Shown piece after piece: positions 8,917-18,631 of a stretch of DNA of 64,000 nt (position 1 is its first letter; each line of letters starts with the position of its first letter). The stretch is from Paenibacillus solani (GTDB lineage Bacteria; Bacillota; Bacilli; Paenibacillales; Paenibacillaceae): positions 258,245 through 322,244 of the forward strand of contig NZ_LIUT01000006.1 of assembly GCF_001277345.1 (NCBI RefSeq), read 5' to 3'. The position numbers and the translations under genes are program-made. Below the pieces are notes generated by a model. That model did not search any database. It saw only the letters and a list, made by a program, of their open reading frames with translations, and was not told the origin of the DNA.

Positions 8917-9669
8917 ATGAAAGAGCCCATACGCTCGGGAAGCCATGGAAACCAACCGTTTTACCTGTCTTCCCGCATGCATTATTTGCGCGAGAATTTT
9001 ATCCATCCCCCGTTTGACTATGAGCACGAACTGCTGGAAGCGATCCGTTTCGGCGATGAGAATAGAGCGATGGACATGCTGCGCAAGATTAACGAGCTGG
9101 AAGCGGCTGTGCTTGCGACGTATCCGCTGCGATCGAAGAAGAACGCCTTGATTGCTTCTTGCACTTTATTTACCCGGGCGATCATCAGGGGCGGCGTGGA
9201 TCCGGAAATTGCCTTTCATTTAAGTGATACGCTAATTCTTGAGATTGAGAAAATGACCGATGTAGAGCGGCTGGTCCATTTTGAATATGAAATGCTGGTA
9301 CAGTTTGTGTCGATGATTCGCTCCGAGAAGGAAGACGTGTCTTTCTCTCATATCGTGAATCTGGCGATCTATTACATTAGGGAGCATATTTTTGAGGAGC
9401 TGACCTTGCAGGGAGTTGCTGAATATTTGAAGGTCCACCCGAGTTATCTGTCCGATCGGTTTAAGCGGGAGACGGGTGAGGCGATAACCACTTTTATCAA
9501 TCGGCGGAAAATTGAGGAATCCAAGCATTTACTGGCCAATACGAATCAATCAATATCCGAAATCGCGTTTACGTTCAAGTTCTGCAGCCAGAGTTATTAT
9601 ACGCAAGTATTCAAGAATTTTACGGGAATGACGCCAAGGCAATTTCGAATCAGCGGAACAGCGCGATAA
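8917..9669 (+). CDS. AraC-family transcriptional regulator
   Basis: A 250-residue regulator with a C-terminal AraC double helix-turn-helix at about residues 150-245. It reads YLKVHPSYLSDRFKRETGEAI for the first and SISEIAFTFKFCSQSYYTQVFKNFTGMTPRQFR for the second helix pair. The N-terminal 140 residues are helical and lack the cupin of AraC proper; this N-terminal type is common in Paenibacillus YesN-like regulators without a receiver domain. It likely controls the divergent GH65/pgmB operon and perhaps the importer downstream, inferred from position. Confidence 0.88.
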   Translation: MKEPIRSGSHGNQPFYLSSRMHYLRENFIHPPFDYEHELLEAIRFGDENRAMDMLRKINELEAAVLATYPLRSKKNALIASCTLFTRAIIRGGVDPEIAFHLSDTLILEIEKMTDVERLVHFEYEMLVQFVSMIRSEKEDVSFSHIVNLAIYYIREHIFEELTLQGVAEYLKVHPSYLSDRFKRETGEAITTFINRRKIEESKHLLANTNQSISEIAFTFKFCSQSYYTQVFKNFTGMTPRQFRISGTAR

Positions 9670-9712
9670 AGACAAGATCACATAACGAACAACAAGAAGA
9701 GAGACGCGGCCC

Positions 9713-11515
9713 ATGAAGAAACTAAAACAGAAGATGCTTCACTTAAGTCTGGAGAAGAAACTGATCGTGGCATTCTCCGCCTTCATCATCGTTCCCCTCC
9801 TTCTGATCGGCGGTATCGTATCCTGGGTATACGTGGAGAATAACCGGAGTACGATGATTGAAGCCGCGGTGGAGAATAACAAGCAAATTATTAAGAATAT
9901 CGATACCTCCCTTCAGCCGCTTTCACGGCTGTCCATGTTCCCGATTCAGGATGCAACGGTATACCCGATCATGCGCAAGGACTACAGCAAGGTGGCCTAT
10001 CCATTGCTTGAGCGGGGTCAGGATTTCGATAAAGTGAATGGCTTAATTCAGAGCGGGGTCATGCTTTATTCGGACTTGATTGACTCCGTTGTTATCTATC
10101 ACGAGAACAGCCAGTCGATCATTGGCCGAAGCAACAGGGAATACATGAACTTTTTTTATTTCAAGGAGCAGTTTACCCGTGAGCCTTTCGTTCAAAAGAT
10201 TAGAGAAGCTTATGGACGCCTAGTTCCTGTAGGGATTCATCAGGAGCGGCTGCTGTCAACGAAGGGCATCCCGGTCGTGTCTGTTGGAAGGGCGATTATG
10301 GATCCGTATACGAAAGAGGATCTTGGTTTCATTCTCTTTAACATTTCGGTTGATAAGCTGAAGACATTATGGAGTGACACGGCATTTTCAGAGAATACGA
10401 AATTCTATCTGATCGATGAAGCGGATCATATTGTGCACAGTGTCCATCCTGAGGAAATTGGGCGGCCGGCGTCTGAGGTATTGGGGAGTGATATTCAATA
10501 TAGTGCAGACGGCCAAGTGAACACGCAGATCAATCGGGATACCTATATGATTTCATCTTCCTCTTCGATGGCGAATTGGAAGGCGGTGACGGTCATTCCC
10601 AAGAAGGATCTGTTCTCGATCGTTTACCTGATGGTGTCCATCCTGATCGGTGCATTGATTCTGCTGCTCGTGCTGTCCATCCTGATATCTGCCCGCATTG
10701 CGACTACGATCATGAAGCCGCTGTCCGTGCTGAATAGTAAAATGAAGCTTGTCTCTCAAGGTCAGCTTGACGTCAGCTTCGATACGAAGGATCAAGGCGA
10801 AATCGGCGTGATCAGCAATACGGTGGATCAGATGCTGCAAGAAATTCGTGATTTAATTGAACGTATCTATGTCGAGGAAGAGGAGAAACGAACCCTCGAG
10901 ATGAATGCGCTGCAGTCGCAGATTCGTCCGCATTTTATATATAACACGCTGAATGTGATCAAATGGATGGCCAAGATTCAGGGGGCAACGGGCATTGAAG
11001 AAGCGCTGCAGGCCTTCTCTTCGGTTATCAAGTTTACGGTGAAGAAGGAAGGCGACTTCGTGACCATTGCCGAAGAAGTCGAATTCATGGAGAACTATAC
11101 GAAAATTCTCGATTTCCGCTATTTTAATAAATTTGATGTCACGTACGAGATCGATCCTGCCGTAATGAATCATAGGACCCTGAAGTTTCTGCTTCAGCCC
11201 CTTGTGGAGAATGCGGTCTTCCATGGTTTTGAAGGGATCGATTACAAGGGTATCCTGGTCATATCCATTTATGAGGAGTCGGATGCGCTGATCATGAAAG
11301 TAAGCGACAACGGGCGCGGGTTTCCGGAGGGTGGACCAGCGAAGACGGAGCAGGACGGACCGCAGGATGCCTTCAATTCGATCGGATTGAACAATATACG
11401 TAACCGTATATCCCTTCATTTCGGACCGGAATACGGCTTATGGATCCAGAGGGGAGAGTTCGGCGGAACGGTGGCCTGGCTCCGGGTTCCAATCATCACA
11501 GAAGAAACAGGGTGA
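9713..11515 (+). CDS. YesM-type sensor histidine kinase
   Basis: A 600-residue membrane sensor. Membrane segments lie at about residues 17-40 and 300-325 and enclose a large extracytoplasmic dCache-like sensor. A HAMP linker follows (IMKPLSVLNSKMKLV). The His_kinase segment has the phospho-acceptor His407 in QIRPHFIYNTLN, the form typical of the LytS/YesM class. The ATPase domain has VENAVFHGFEG (N box) and SDNGRGF (G box). The response regulator starts 8 nt downstream, so they form one operon. In Paenibacillus such pairs usually sense sugars outside the cell and switch on the adjacent importer, here 13250-16459. Confidence 0.93.
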   Translation: MKKLKQKMLHLSLEKKLIVAFSAFIIVPLLLIGGIVSWVYVENNRSTMIEAAVENNKQIIKNIDTSLQPLSRLSMFPIQDATVYPIMRKDYSKVAYPLLERGQDFDKVNGLIQSGVMLYSDLIDSVVIYHENSQSIIGRSNREYMNFFYFKEQFTREPFVQKIREAYGRLVPVGIHQERLLSTKGIPVVSVGRAIMDPYTKEDLGFILFNISVDKLKTLWSDTAFSENTKFYLIDEADHIVHSVHPEEIGRPASEVLGSDIQYSADGQVNTQINRDTYMISSSSSMANWKAVTVIPKKDLFSIVYLMVSILIGALILLLVLSILISARIATTIMKPLSVLNSKMKLVSQGQLDVSFDTKDQGEIGVISNTVDQMLQEIRDLIERIYVEEEEKRTLEMNALQSQIRPHFIYNTLNVIKWMAKIQGATGIEEALQAFSSVIKFTVKKEGDFVTIAEEVEFMENYTKILDFRYFNKFDVTYEIDPAVMNHRTLKFLLQPLVENAVFHGFEGIDYKGILVISIYEESDALIMKVSDNGRGFPEGGPAKTEQDGPQDAFNSIGLNNIRNRISLHFGPEYGLWIQRGEFGGTVAWLRVPIITEETG

Positions 11516-11522
11516 TCAGCAA

Positions 11523-13076
11523 GTGCGAATACTTATAGTAGATGACGAGCCCCTTGTTCGGATCGGGATCAAATCGGCGATTGACTGGGAAGCCCAGGGC
11601 GTGGAGATTGTGGGTGAAGCGGGTGATGGGGAAGAAGCGCTGCGCATGATAGCGGAGACTTATCCGGACGTCGTGCTGCTGGATATTAAAATGCCGAAGA
11701 TGGACGGGCTCGAGGTGCTCCGGACGATCAAGGACCGGCAGATTCCGGTTCAAACGGTCGTGTTAAGCAGCTTCGATGATATTGCCTACGTGAAGGAAGC
11801 GTTGAAGCTGGGTGCAGTTGATTATTTCCACAAACCTGACATGAACGAACGCGAGCTGACAGCGATGCTGAAGAGTATCCGGGAACATTTTGGAAGCCAG
11901 GGAGCTTCCGCCCGTATAGGAACTGGAACAGTCGGCAATCGGAGAGAACAGATTCTATATGATGCCCTTCACGGTCATGTCCATGACCTGTCTGAAACAA
12001 GTTTAAAGGAAGGGAATATGTATGTTTTACTTTTTAAAATCAAGAATTATCACACGGTCATCAAAAGGTATACCAAAGAAACCGAGTCGATCCTGCCGAA
12101 TACGGTGCAGAATATTGTAAGCGAGATTCTTTCCACAGAGAAGGAGGCTGAATATCTTCAGCTTGACGAGCAGCTCAGTGCCGTATTTATAAGTAATAGT
12201 GAGCTGAAAAGCCTACTGGCCTCTTTGACCCGCGTGAATAAAATAGTTCAGATGATCAGTGCGGCGCTGAAGCGCTTTGTGAACATCGATATTGTCCTTG
12301 GCGTCAGTGACTGGTTTGCCGATTTTGAAGGCATTCGGGCAGGCTATGAGCAAGCGGGTAAAGCGTTATCCCATCAATTCTATCACCCGGATACATCCAT
12401 ATTTTATTATCAGCATCTGAAACAGAAGGGTGAGCAGGTTTATAAACAGGCGGATGCCTACTTAAGCCAGATGAAGGCGGCGCTCAGGGAAGAAGCGAAT
12501 GACTTGTTCATGGAACTGCTGTCCAAGTGGGAGAAGTTTCTGGAGCAAGAAGAATGCATGGAAGAGAAGGATGTCCGCAAGGTGTATGAAGGTCTGCTGT
12601 TTATGATTGGAGAGAGCGGAGATTCACCGGGCGGGGCCGTATCCGAAAATGCAGCTGTCTTTGGGGAGATTCATGATTTTGGGCAGTTGTCAGCTATGTA
12701 CCGGCTCATGTTCAAGGAACGTATTAAGACTCGCAGCCAAGTGGAGCTTAAAGGATACAGCCAGCTCACGCGCAATATTATGGAATATACGGAAGAGCAC
12801 TACTCGGAGAGTCTCTCGTTGAAATTGTTCGGGGAGCTGTTTCATGTCAGTCCGAATTATGTCAGCCGGTTGTTTAAGCAAGAGGTCGGGCAAGGACTGT
12901 TTGATTATATTAATCAGCGCCGGATCGAGAAAGCGAAGGTGCTTCTCAAGGACTACCGCCACAAAATTTATGACGTTGCCGAGATGGTGGGGTTCAATAA
13001 TCAGGCCCATTTTGCGATTGTATTTCAGAAGTACACGGGCTTTACTCCTAAACAGTATAGGAAAGAAGAAGTGTGA
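11523..13076 (+). CDS. YesN-type response regulator (receiver + AraC)
   Basis: A 517-residue partner of the kinase at 9713. The N-terminal receiver has DDEP at residues 7-10, phospho-acceptor Asp54 in LLDIKMPKMDG, and a conserved Lys in YFHKPD. A long central helical region of unknown role follows, then a C-terminal AraC DNA-binding domain (FHVSPNYVSRLFKQEVGQG ... MVGFNNQAHFAIVFQKYTGFTPKQYR). It starts with GTG. The likely target is the promoter of the importer operon that begins 170 nt downstream. Confidence 0.93.
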   Translation: MRILIVDDEPLVRIGIKSAIDWEAQGVEIVGEAGDGEEALRMIAETYPDVVLLDIKMPKMDGLEVLRTIKDRQIPVQTVVLSSFDDIAYVKEALKLGAVDYFHKPDMNERELTAMLKSIREHFGSQGASARIGTGTVGNRREQILYDALHGHVHDLSETSLKEGNMYVLLFKIKNYHTVIKRYTKETESILPNTVQNIVSEILSTEKEAEYLQLDEQLSAVFISNSELKSLLASLTRVNKIVQMISAALKRFVNIDIVLGVSDWFADFEGIRAGYEQAGKALSHQFYHPDTSIFYYQHLKQKGEQVYKQADAYLSQMKAALREEANDLFMELLSKWEKFLEQEECMEEKDVRKVYEGLLFMIGESGDSPGGAVSENAAVFGEIHDFGQLSAMYRLMFKERIKTRSQVELKGYSQLTRNIMEYTEEHYSESLSLKLFGELFHVSPNYVSRLFKQEVGQGLFDYINQRRIEKAKVLLKDYRHKIYDVAEMVGFNNQAHFAIVFQKYTGFTPKQYRKEEV

Positions 13077-13155
13077 TTTTAGATAAAAAAGTGTGATATT
13101 TCATAAAAATAATCTTGCAGTGCAAGATATGGATAAAAAAATAGTCAATTTTAAA

Positions 13156-13186
13156 AAATTAATCATCATTTGATTAATTTTTTTTG
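13156..13186 (+). terminator. AT-rich terminator before the importer operon
   Basis: AAATTAATCA and TGATTAATTT flank a 5-nt loop and run into a long T tract. The stem is AT-only, so its strength is uncertain. It may separate the regulator transcript from the importer transcript. Confidence 0.6.
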
Positions 13187-13249
13187 TTGTCTCGGCTCTT
13201 TATCATAAAGATGTAAGGTAAAACGACAAGAAACGTGGGGGGTAGCATC

Positions 13250-14497
13250 ATGGGTAAGATGAACAAGAAGTTTTCAGCCATGCTGGTGTTGTGCTTGGCG
13301 CTTGTTGTAAGTTTATCCGCTTGCGGCGGCAGTAAAAGCGCTGACAATACAGATAAAGCTTCTGGAGACAAAGCGGAAAAAGTTACGGTGAATTTCGGAT
13401 TCTGGGGCACGGCGCAGGATTTGGAGATTTATCAGAAAGCAGCGGACACCATTTCCGAGCAGTATCCGGAGATTGAACTGAAAATCAAACAATATCCAAG
13501 CAGTGAGCAGTTCTGGAACACGCTTCCAGGTGAAATCGCCGCTGGCGTTGCACCTGATTTCATTAAGATGTCCAATGAAGGTGCTTACGAGTACATCAAC
13601 AAGGGACTGTTCTCTCCGATCGATGACCTGGTTCAAACGACAGGTGTAGATATGAACCGATTCCCGGATACATCGAAGAAAATCTGGAACGTGGACGGCA
13701 AGCAATATGGCGTACCAAACAGCGACATGCCGGCGATGTTCTTTATCAATGAGCAAATGTGGAAAGATGCTGGTCTTGGCGAATACCCAACTACTTGGGA
13801 TGAAGTCATTGAAGCAGCAAAAGTGCTGAACAAAGGCGATGTGAAGGGCATTATCGTGAACCTGGATGCCTTCCATATCACGAACTACGTGAAGAGCTTC
13901 GGCGGCGGCTGGGGTAACGGTGAGACCATCAACTCGCCAGAGAACGTGAAAGCACTGGAAATGATCATCGACATGTATGACCAAGGACTGGCTGTCACGC
14001 CGAAATCGCTCGGCTTCGGCTGGGACGGCGAGGTATTCAGTAATGAGCAAGGCGCTATGAGTACAGGTGGTTACTGGTACAAAGGGTACCTGAAGGATGC
14101 GAATCCAGATCTGAAAATGGTCGCTATTCCGGTTCCAAAAGGTACAACGAACGGAAGCACCATGAGCTCTGATGCTTACATGGTACTGAAAGACGGGAAG
14201 AACAAGGAAGCTGCGCTGAAGGCTGCTTATTACATGACCAATGACGATACACAAACCGCATTTATGGAGCTTGGCTTCAATCCGGCCGTATCCTCGTTGT
14301 CTGAGCAGTATTTCGAGAAGAACCCTGAATTCAAGGCGCTGCAGCCTGCGCTGGAATACAGCACAGACTACGGTTATCCAACGGATACCAAGCGCTTTAC
14401 GGATGAGCTCGTAAAAGAATTGGAAGGCCTGATTCTTGGCGGCTCCGGTAAAACGGCGCAACAAATTCTCGATGATATTCAGGCCCAGTTCAAATAA
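13250..14497 (+). CDS. Sugar ABC transporter substrate-binding lipoprotein
   Basis: A 415-residue extracellular binding protein of the MalE-like class 1 type, anchored by lipid. The signal peptide ends in the lipobox LSAC followed by GGS. The mature part begins with VNFGFWGTAQDLEIYQKAAD and contains the usual family features such as the TNDDTQTAFMELGFNPAVSS segment. The start is ATG 13250: the GTG at 13235 lies in the GGGGGG ribosome site. It heads an operon with two permeases and two sugar-active enzymes, so it probably captures a gluco-oligosaccharide; the exact ligand is unknown. A strong hairpin follows it. Confidence 0.93.
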   Translation: MGKMNKKFSAMLVLCLALVVSLSACGGSKSADNTDKASGDKAEKVTVNFGFWGTAQDLEIYQKAADTISEQYPEIELKIKQYPSSEQFWNTLPGEIAAGVAPDFIKMSNEGAYEYINKGLFSPIDDLVQTTGVDMNRFPDTSKKIWNVDGKQYGVPNSDMPAMFFINEQMWKDAGLGEYPTTWDEVIEAAKVLNKGDVKGIIVNLDAFHITNYVKSFGGGWGNGETINSPENVKALEMIIDMYDQGLAVTPKSLGFGWDGEVFSNEQGAMSTGGYWYKGYLKDANPDLKMVAIPVPKGTTNGSTMSSDAYMVLKDGKNKEAALKAAYYMTNDDTQTAFMELGFNPAVSSLSEQYFEKNPEFKALQPALEYSTDYGYPTDTKRFTDELVKELEGLILGGSGKTAQQILDDIQAQFK

Positions 14498-14512
14498 GAA
14501 AGAGGTTACACC

Positions 14513-14552
14513 CGCTCCCGCTCCTTGTTCTCAGGGAGCGGGAGCCTTTTTT
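14513..14552 (+). terminator. Intra-operon terminator-like hairpin
   Basis: GCTCCCGCTCC pairs with GGGAGCGGGAGC and a run of six T follows. It lies between the binding-protein gene and the first permease. Such partial terminators or stabilising stems let the binding protein be made in excess over the permeases. Confidence 0.85.
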
Positions 14553-14684
14553 CACATAGTAGAATTTATAAGTTTTTTGGGGTCCCCGCAAAGTATTTGG
14601 AATAAGCATCGTCGCATAGGTTCCACTTTGTGGGGGGATTTTCATGATCGATCTATTTTAAGTATGGGAGTGGGGGGATAATTC

Positions 14685-15629
14685 ATGTCCGATTACAGCA
14701 GCAAGCACGCTGATTTGAAGGGAAACAAGATCAGGCAATCCTGGTTCCGTTCCTTGGCAGACTCCGACAAGACGCTGGGCTGGTTGTTTACGCTGCCTTT
14801 TTTGATTTTATGGGCGTGGTGGTTTTTATATCCATTCATCCAATCTTTCGTAAGAAGTTTTCAGGATGCGAATTTCGCTGCCTTGGATCAGGCGAAATTT
14901 ATCGGCCTCGAAAACTATGTCACCATTCTCCAAGATAAAGAATTCTTCCAGGCGCTGCTTCATTCCCTGGAAATTGTGGTGATCTCGATTCCGATACAGA
15001 CGGTGCTCGGTCTGCTGTTGGCGATCCTGGTCAATCAGAAGCTGAAGGGCAAGGGGATATTCCGGACGGTATTCTTCATTCCGTATATCACCTCGCAAAT
15101 CGCGATCACGACGGTGTTCATGATGCTCTTCAAGCAGGGCACCTTCTTGACGAAATTTTTCGGAGCTTTGGGCTTCGGAAATGTGACATGGTTTGCGGAT
15201 ACCAATTATGCGCTCTTATTCGTATGTATTCTGTTTATCTTCCAGCAAGCCGGCTTCACCATGATTGTGTATTTGTCGGGCCTTCAGGAGATTCCGAAGG
15301 ATCTGTATGAAGCGGGCGAAATCGATGGAGCGTCCAAATGGAACAAATTCCGCTACATTACCGTACCGTTCCTCAAACCGATTACCTTCTTTATCGTGTC
15401 GGTATCGACGATTGCCGGGTTCCAGATTTATGACCAGATTGCGGCGATATCCCGCTATGGCGCACTCGGTTCACCGGCTGGTGCTACCAGCACAGTGGTT
15501 ACGTATTTCTATCAGCACGGTATTCGTTACATGAACATTGGTTACGGAAGCGCGGCGGTGGTGCTGTTCTTCATAATCATCATGCTGATTACGTACCTGC
15601 AAAAAAAATTCTTGGATGAAAAGGAGTGA
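14685..15629 (+). CDS. Sugar ABC transporter permease (MalF/LacF type)
   Basis: A 314-residue inner membrane permease with six membrane segments, the first near residues 32-50. The EAA loop that contacts the ATPase is visible as YEAGEIDGASKWNKFRYITVPFLKP (residues 205-230). It pairs with the permease at 15635, whose start lies a few bases past this stop codon. No ATPase gene is nearby, so a shared MsmX/MsmK-like ATPase is presumably used. GGAGTGGGGGG upstream supports the start. Confidence 0.93.
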   Translation: MSDYSSKHADLKGNKIRQSWFRSLADSDKTLGWLFTLPFLILWAWWFLYPFIQSFVRSFQDANFAALDQAKFIGLENYVTILQDKEFFQALLHSLEIVVISIPIQTVLGLLLAILVNQKLKGKGIFRTVFFIPYITSQIAITTVFMMLFKQGTFLTKFFGALGFGNVTWFADTNYALLFVCILFIFQQAGFTMIVYLSGLQEIPKDLYEAGEIDGASKWNKFRYITVPFLKPITFFIVSVSTIAGFQIYDQIAAISRYGALGSPAGATSTVVTYFYQHGIRYMNIGYGSAAVVLFFIIIMLITYLQKKFLDEKE

Positions 15630-15634
15630 GAGTA

Positions 15635-16459
15635 ATGTTGACCCGTAAGAATAATCGTCGGCTGTTGTTGTACATCGGCACGATCATCCTGGGGCTCTTA
15701 TTCGCCCTTCCTTTTCTCTATACCATCTATACGTCCGTCATCCCGATGCGCCACGTTAACACCCTGACGTCGCCGGCCAATTGGACGTTTGAGAACTTCA
15801 AGATCTTCTTTACGAACGATGCGTACAACGTACCGAGATGGTTTCTGAATACGGTGATCATGACTGGTGCTGTTGTCATCGGGAACCTGATCATTAATCC
15901 GATGGCCGGATTTGCCCTGGCCAAGCTGAATTTTAAGGGAAAAGGACTGATTTACTGGATCGTTGTGGCCACCATGATGGTGCCGTACCATATGATCCTG
16001 ATCCCGGTTTACGTGAATGTAGCACAGCTAGGATGGCTGAACACGTTCTGGGGATTAACGGTGCCGTTTCTGTATCAAGGCTTGTACATCTTCATGCTTC
16101 GCCAGTTCTTTATCTCGGTTCCGAATGAGTTCCTGGAGGCTGCGCGGATGGATGGCCTGACGAAGATGGGCGCTTTCTGGCGGATCGTATATCCGCTGGC
16201 CCGTTCATCGCTGATTACGATGTCCATTCTTGCTTTTGCCGGAACATGGAACAGTTATCTCGTTCCGAGCACGCTGGCGAATACGCCGGAAATGTATGTG
16301 CTGGTGGTTGGTCTGAACAGCGTAAAGGATATGTTCTTTGAGAATACGCCGATGATCATGGCCGGGGTCGTGCTGTCCACGCTGCCGATCATCCTGTTCT
16401 TCTTCCTGTTCCAGCGCCAATATATCGAAGGAATATCGAACGCAGGCGTCAAAGGTTGA
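15635..16459 (+). CDS. Sugar ABC transporter permease (MalG type)
   Basis: A 274-residue second permease with six membrane segments. The first segment (LLLYIGTIILGLLFALPFLYTIY) is followed by the typical extracellular stretch, and the EAA loop reads LEAARMDGLTKMGAFWRIVYPLARS. ATG 15635 has AAGGAG eight bases upstream, which decides against the in-frame GTG at 15626. It is translationally close to the preceding permease, and the GH3 gene starts 25 nt downstream. Confidence 0.92.
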   Translation: MLTRKNNRRLLLYIGTIILGLLFALPFLYTIYTSVIPMRHVNTLTSPANWTFENFKIFFTNDAYNVPRWFLNTVIMTGAVVIGNLIINPMAGFALAKLNFKGKGLIYWIVVATMMVPYHMILIPVYVNVAQLGWLNTFWGLTVPFLYQGLYIFMLRQFFISVPNEFLEAARMDGLTKMGAFWRIVYPLARSSLITMSILAFAGTWNSYLVPSTLANTPEMYVLVVGLNSVKDMFFENTPMIMAGVVLSTLPIILFFFLFQRQYIEGISNAGVKG

Positions 16460-16484
16460 TATAGAAGCATCGGAGGGATTAGGC

Positions 16485-18602
16485 ATGGATAAAGTGGAAC
16501 AGCGTGCGAAGGACCTTCTCGCGAAGATGACGTTGGCCGAGAAAATCGGCCAGACGGTGCAGTACGGCCGGTGTGAGGAGCGGGAACATAAGCTGGTTGC
16601 TGAAGGCAAGATCGGATCATTGCTGAATGTTCATGGTCCAAAAAAGATTAATGAGCTCCAGCGGCTGGCTGTGGAGGAGACCCGGCTCGGGATCCCCCTT
16701 CTGATCGGGGATGACGTCATCCACGGTTTCCGCACCATCTTCCCGATCCCGCTGGGCGAAGCCGCCAGCTGGGATCTCGAGGGGATGGAGAAGAATGCCC
16801 GCATTGCGGCAGAAGAGGCGGCAGCGGAAGGTATCCGCTGGACCTTTGCCCCCATGGTGGACATTACGCGCGATCCCCGGTGGGGCCGCATCGCGGAGAG
16901 CACAGGGGAGGATGTCTATCTGTCTTCCTTGGCCGCTGCCGCGAAGGTCAGAGGGTTTCAAAGTCCGAACGAGGACGGTTATCCGACGGTGGCGGCATGT
17001 GTGAAGCATTTTGCCGGCTACGGCTGGATTGAAGGCGGCCGGGATTATGATACGACAGACATGTCGGAGCGGACCTTGCGGGAAACCGTGCTGCCGCCGT
17101 TTGAGCATGGGATTCGGGCAGGTGCTTTGTCTGTGATGAGTGCTTTCAGCGAACTTAACGGGGTTCCTGCTTCCGGAAGTCGCTATCTGCTGCGGGATAT
17201 ATTGAAGCGTGAGTGGGGCTTTGATGGCATGGTGGTCAGTGATTGGGAATCGATCGAAGAGCTGATCTACCATGGCTATGCTGAAGACCGGAAGGATTCC
17301 GCGCTGAAGGGGCTGAATGCCGGCGTTGATATGGACATGCAGTCCGGTGTCTATCTCGATCATCTGGAGGCGCTGATCCAGGATAACCCCGAGCTGCTTG
17401 AGCTGTTGGATGATGCGGTGCTTCGCATATTGCAGGTGAAAATCCGGCTTGGATTGTTCGAAAACCCGTATGTAAGCGAAGAAGCCGAAGATTCGCTGAA
17501 AGGGCAAGCCATTCCAGCTTCGCATCTGGCTCAGGCAAGAGACAGTGCCCGGAAATCGATCGTGCTTCTGCAGAACAACAGCGGAATTTTGCCGCTGGAT
17601 ACCGGCAAGCACCAGAAGCTGGCCTTGATCGGGCCGCTGGCCGATGATCGTCATAATTCAATGGGCTGCTGGGCTTGGAAAGGTCGCGATGAGGACGTCG
17701 TTACGGTATGGGATGCTTTCCAATCGGAAATCGCACCGAAGGCGGAGGTGTTCTTCGAGCCGGGCAGCGGCATTCTGGAGGAGCTGGATGACGGTGTGGA
17801 ACGGGCCGTGAAGCTAGCCGGGCAATGCGATGTCGCCGTGGTCGTTGTAGGCGAATCCGAAGCGATGACCGGTGAGCATTACAACGTGACCTCCATTACG
17901 CTTCCACCCTGTCAGGAGCGCTTGATTCAGGAGCTGAAGCGTCAGACTGACACGCCGATTGTCGTCGTGCTGATGAATGGACGGCCGCTTGCCACACCAT
18001 GGCTGCATGAACATGCCGATGCCGTGGTAGAAGCGTGGCATTTGGGGACCGCCACAGGCCTTGCGCTTGTGGACGTACTGACGGGCGCGTACAATCCGAG
18101 CGGTCGCCTACCGATTACCATTCCGCGCGCGACGGGCCAAATTCCGATGTATTATAACCGGAAGAATACCGGGCGTCCTCATCTGTATGAAGATTATATC
18201 GATTGCGACGACGATCCGCTGTATCCGTTCGGGTACGGCCTCAGTTATACAACGTTTGAATATACGGACTTGCAGCTGGAACGGCATCAGATCGGCCGGG
18301 ACGAATCCGCGCAGGTATCCGTGAGTATCACGAATACCGGGTCCAGAGTTGGCGAGGAAACTGCTCAGCTCTATATCCGCGATTTGGTGGCGAGCTCAAC
18401 TCGGCCCGTCAAAGAATTGAAGGGTTTCCGCAAGGTATGGCTGCTGCCTGGTGAAAGCTGTACCGTTCATTTTACGCTGGGACGTGAAGAGTTGGGGCTC
18501 TTGGATGAGAGACTTGAATTTACGGTTGAACCCGGGAAGTTCCATGTCTGGGTCGGACCGCATTCGGAAGAAGGACTGCAGGCTGAGCTTGCGGTTGTTT
18601 GA
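16485..18602 (+). CDS. GH3 beta-glycosidase
   Basis: A 705-residue glycoside hydrolase family 3 enzyme, probably a beta-glucosidase or beta-xylosidase acting on imported oligosaccharides. There is no signal peptide, so it is cytoplasmic. The catalytic nucleophile is Asp253 in MVVSDWES. The (beta/alpha)8 domain includes RDPRWGRIAESTGED and VAACVKHFAGYG. The alpha/beta sandwich domain follows from about residue 360, and a fibronectin-III-like C-terminal domain begins near residue 590. It follows the permeases with a GGAGGG ribosome site and overlaps the next frame closely. Its presence with GH65 suggests a mixed alpha/beta glucan diet. Confidence 0.93.
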   Translation: MDKVEQRAKDLLAKMTLAEKIGQTVQYGRCEEREHKLVAEGKIGSLLNVHGPKKINELQRLAVEETRLGIPLLIGDDVIHGFRTIFPIPLGEAASWDLEGMEKNARIAAEEAAAEGIRWTFAPMVDITRDPRWGRIAESTGEDVYLSSLAAAAKVRGFQSPNEDGYPTVAACVKHFAGYGWIEGGRDYDTTDMSERTLRETVLPPFEHGIRAGALSVMSAFSELNGVPASGSRYLLRDILKREWGFDGMVVSDWESIEELIYHGYAEDRKDSALKGLNAGVDMDMQSGVYLDHLEALIQDNPELLELLDDAVLRILQVKIRLGLFENPYVSEEAEDSLKGQAIPASHLAQARDSARKSIVLLQNNSGILPLDTGKHQKLALIGPLADDRHNSMGCWAWKGRDEDVVTVWDAFQSEIAPKAEVFFEPGSGILEELDDGVERAVKLAGQCDVAVVVVGESEAMTGEHYNVTSITLPPCQERLIQELKRQTDTPIVVVLMNGRPLATPWLHEHADAVVEAWHLGTATGLALVDVLTGAYNPSGRLPITIPRATGQIPMYYNRKNTGRPHLYEDYIDCDDDPLYPFGYGLSYTTFEYTDLQLERHQIGRDESAQVSVSITNTGSRVGEETAQLYIRDLVASSTRPVKELKGFRKVWLLPGESCTVHFTLGREELGLLDERLEFTVEPGKFHVWVGPHSEEGLQAELAVV

Positions 18603-18631
18603 ATAAACCGAAATCGAAGGGAGATTTATGC

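Noticed and set aside
13313..14464. Long leftward open frame (383 codons) across the binding-protein gene
   Set aside because: It is antisense to a clear lipoprotein gene, has Cys/His/Arg-rich composition and no ribosome site.
16617..17654. Leftward open frame (345 codons) across the GH3 gene
   Set aside because: Shadow of the GC-rich GH3 coding sequence; no family resemblance.
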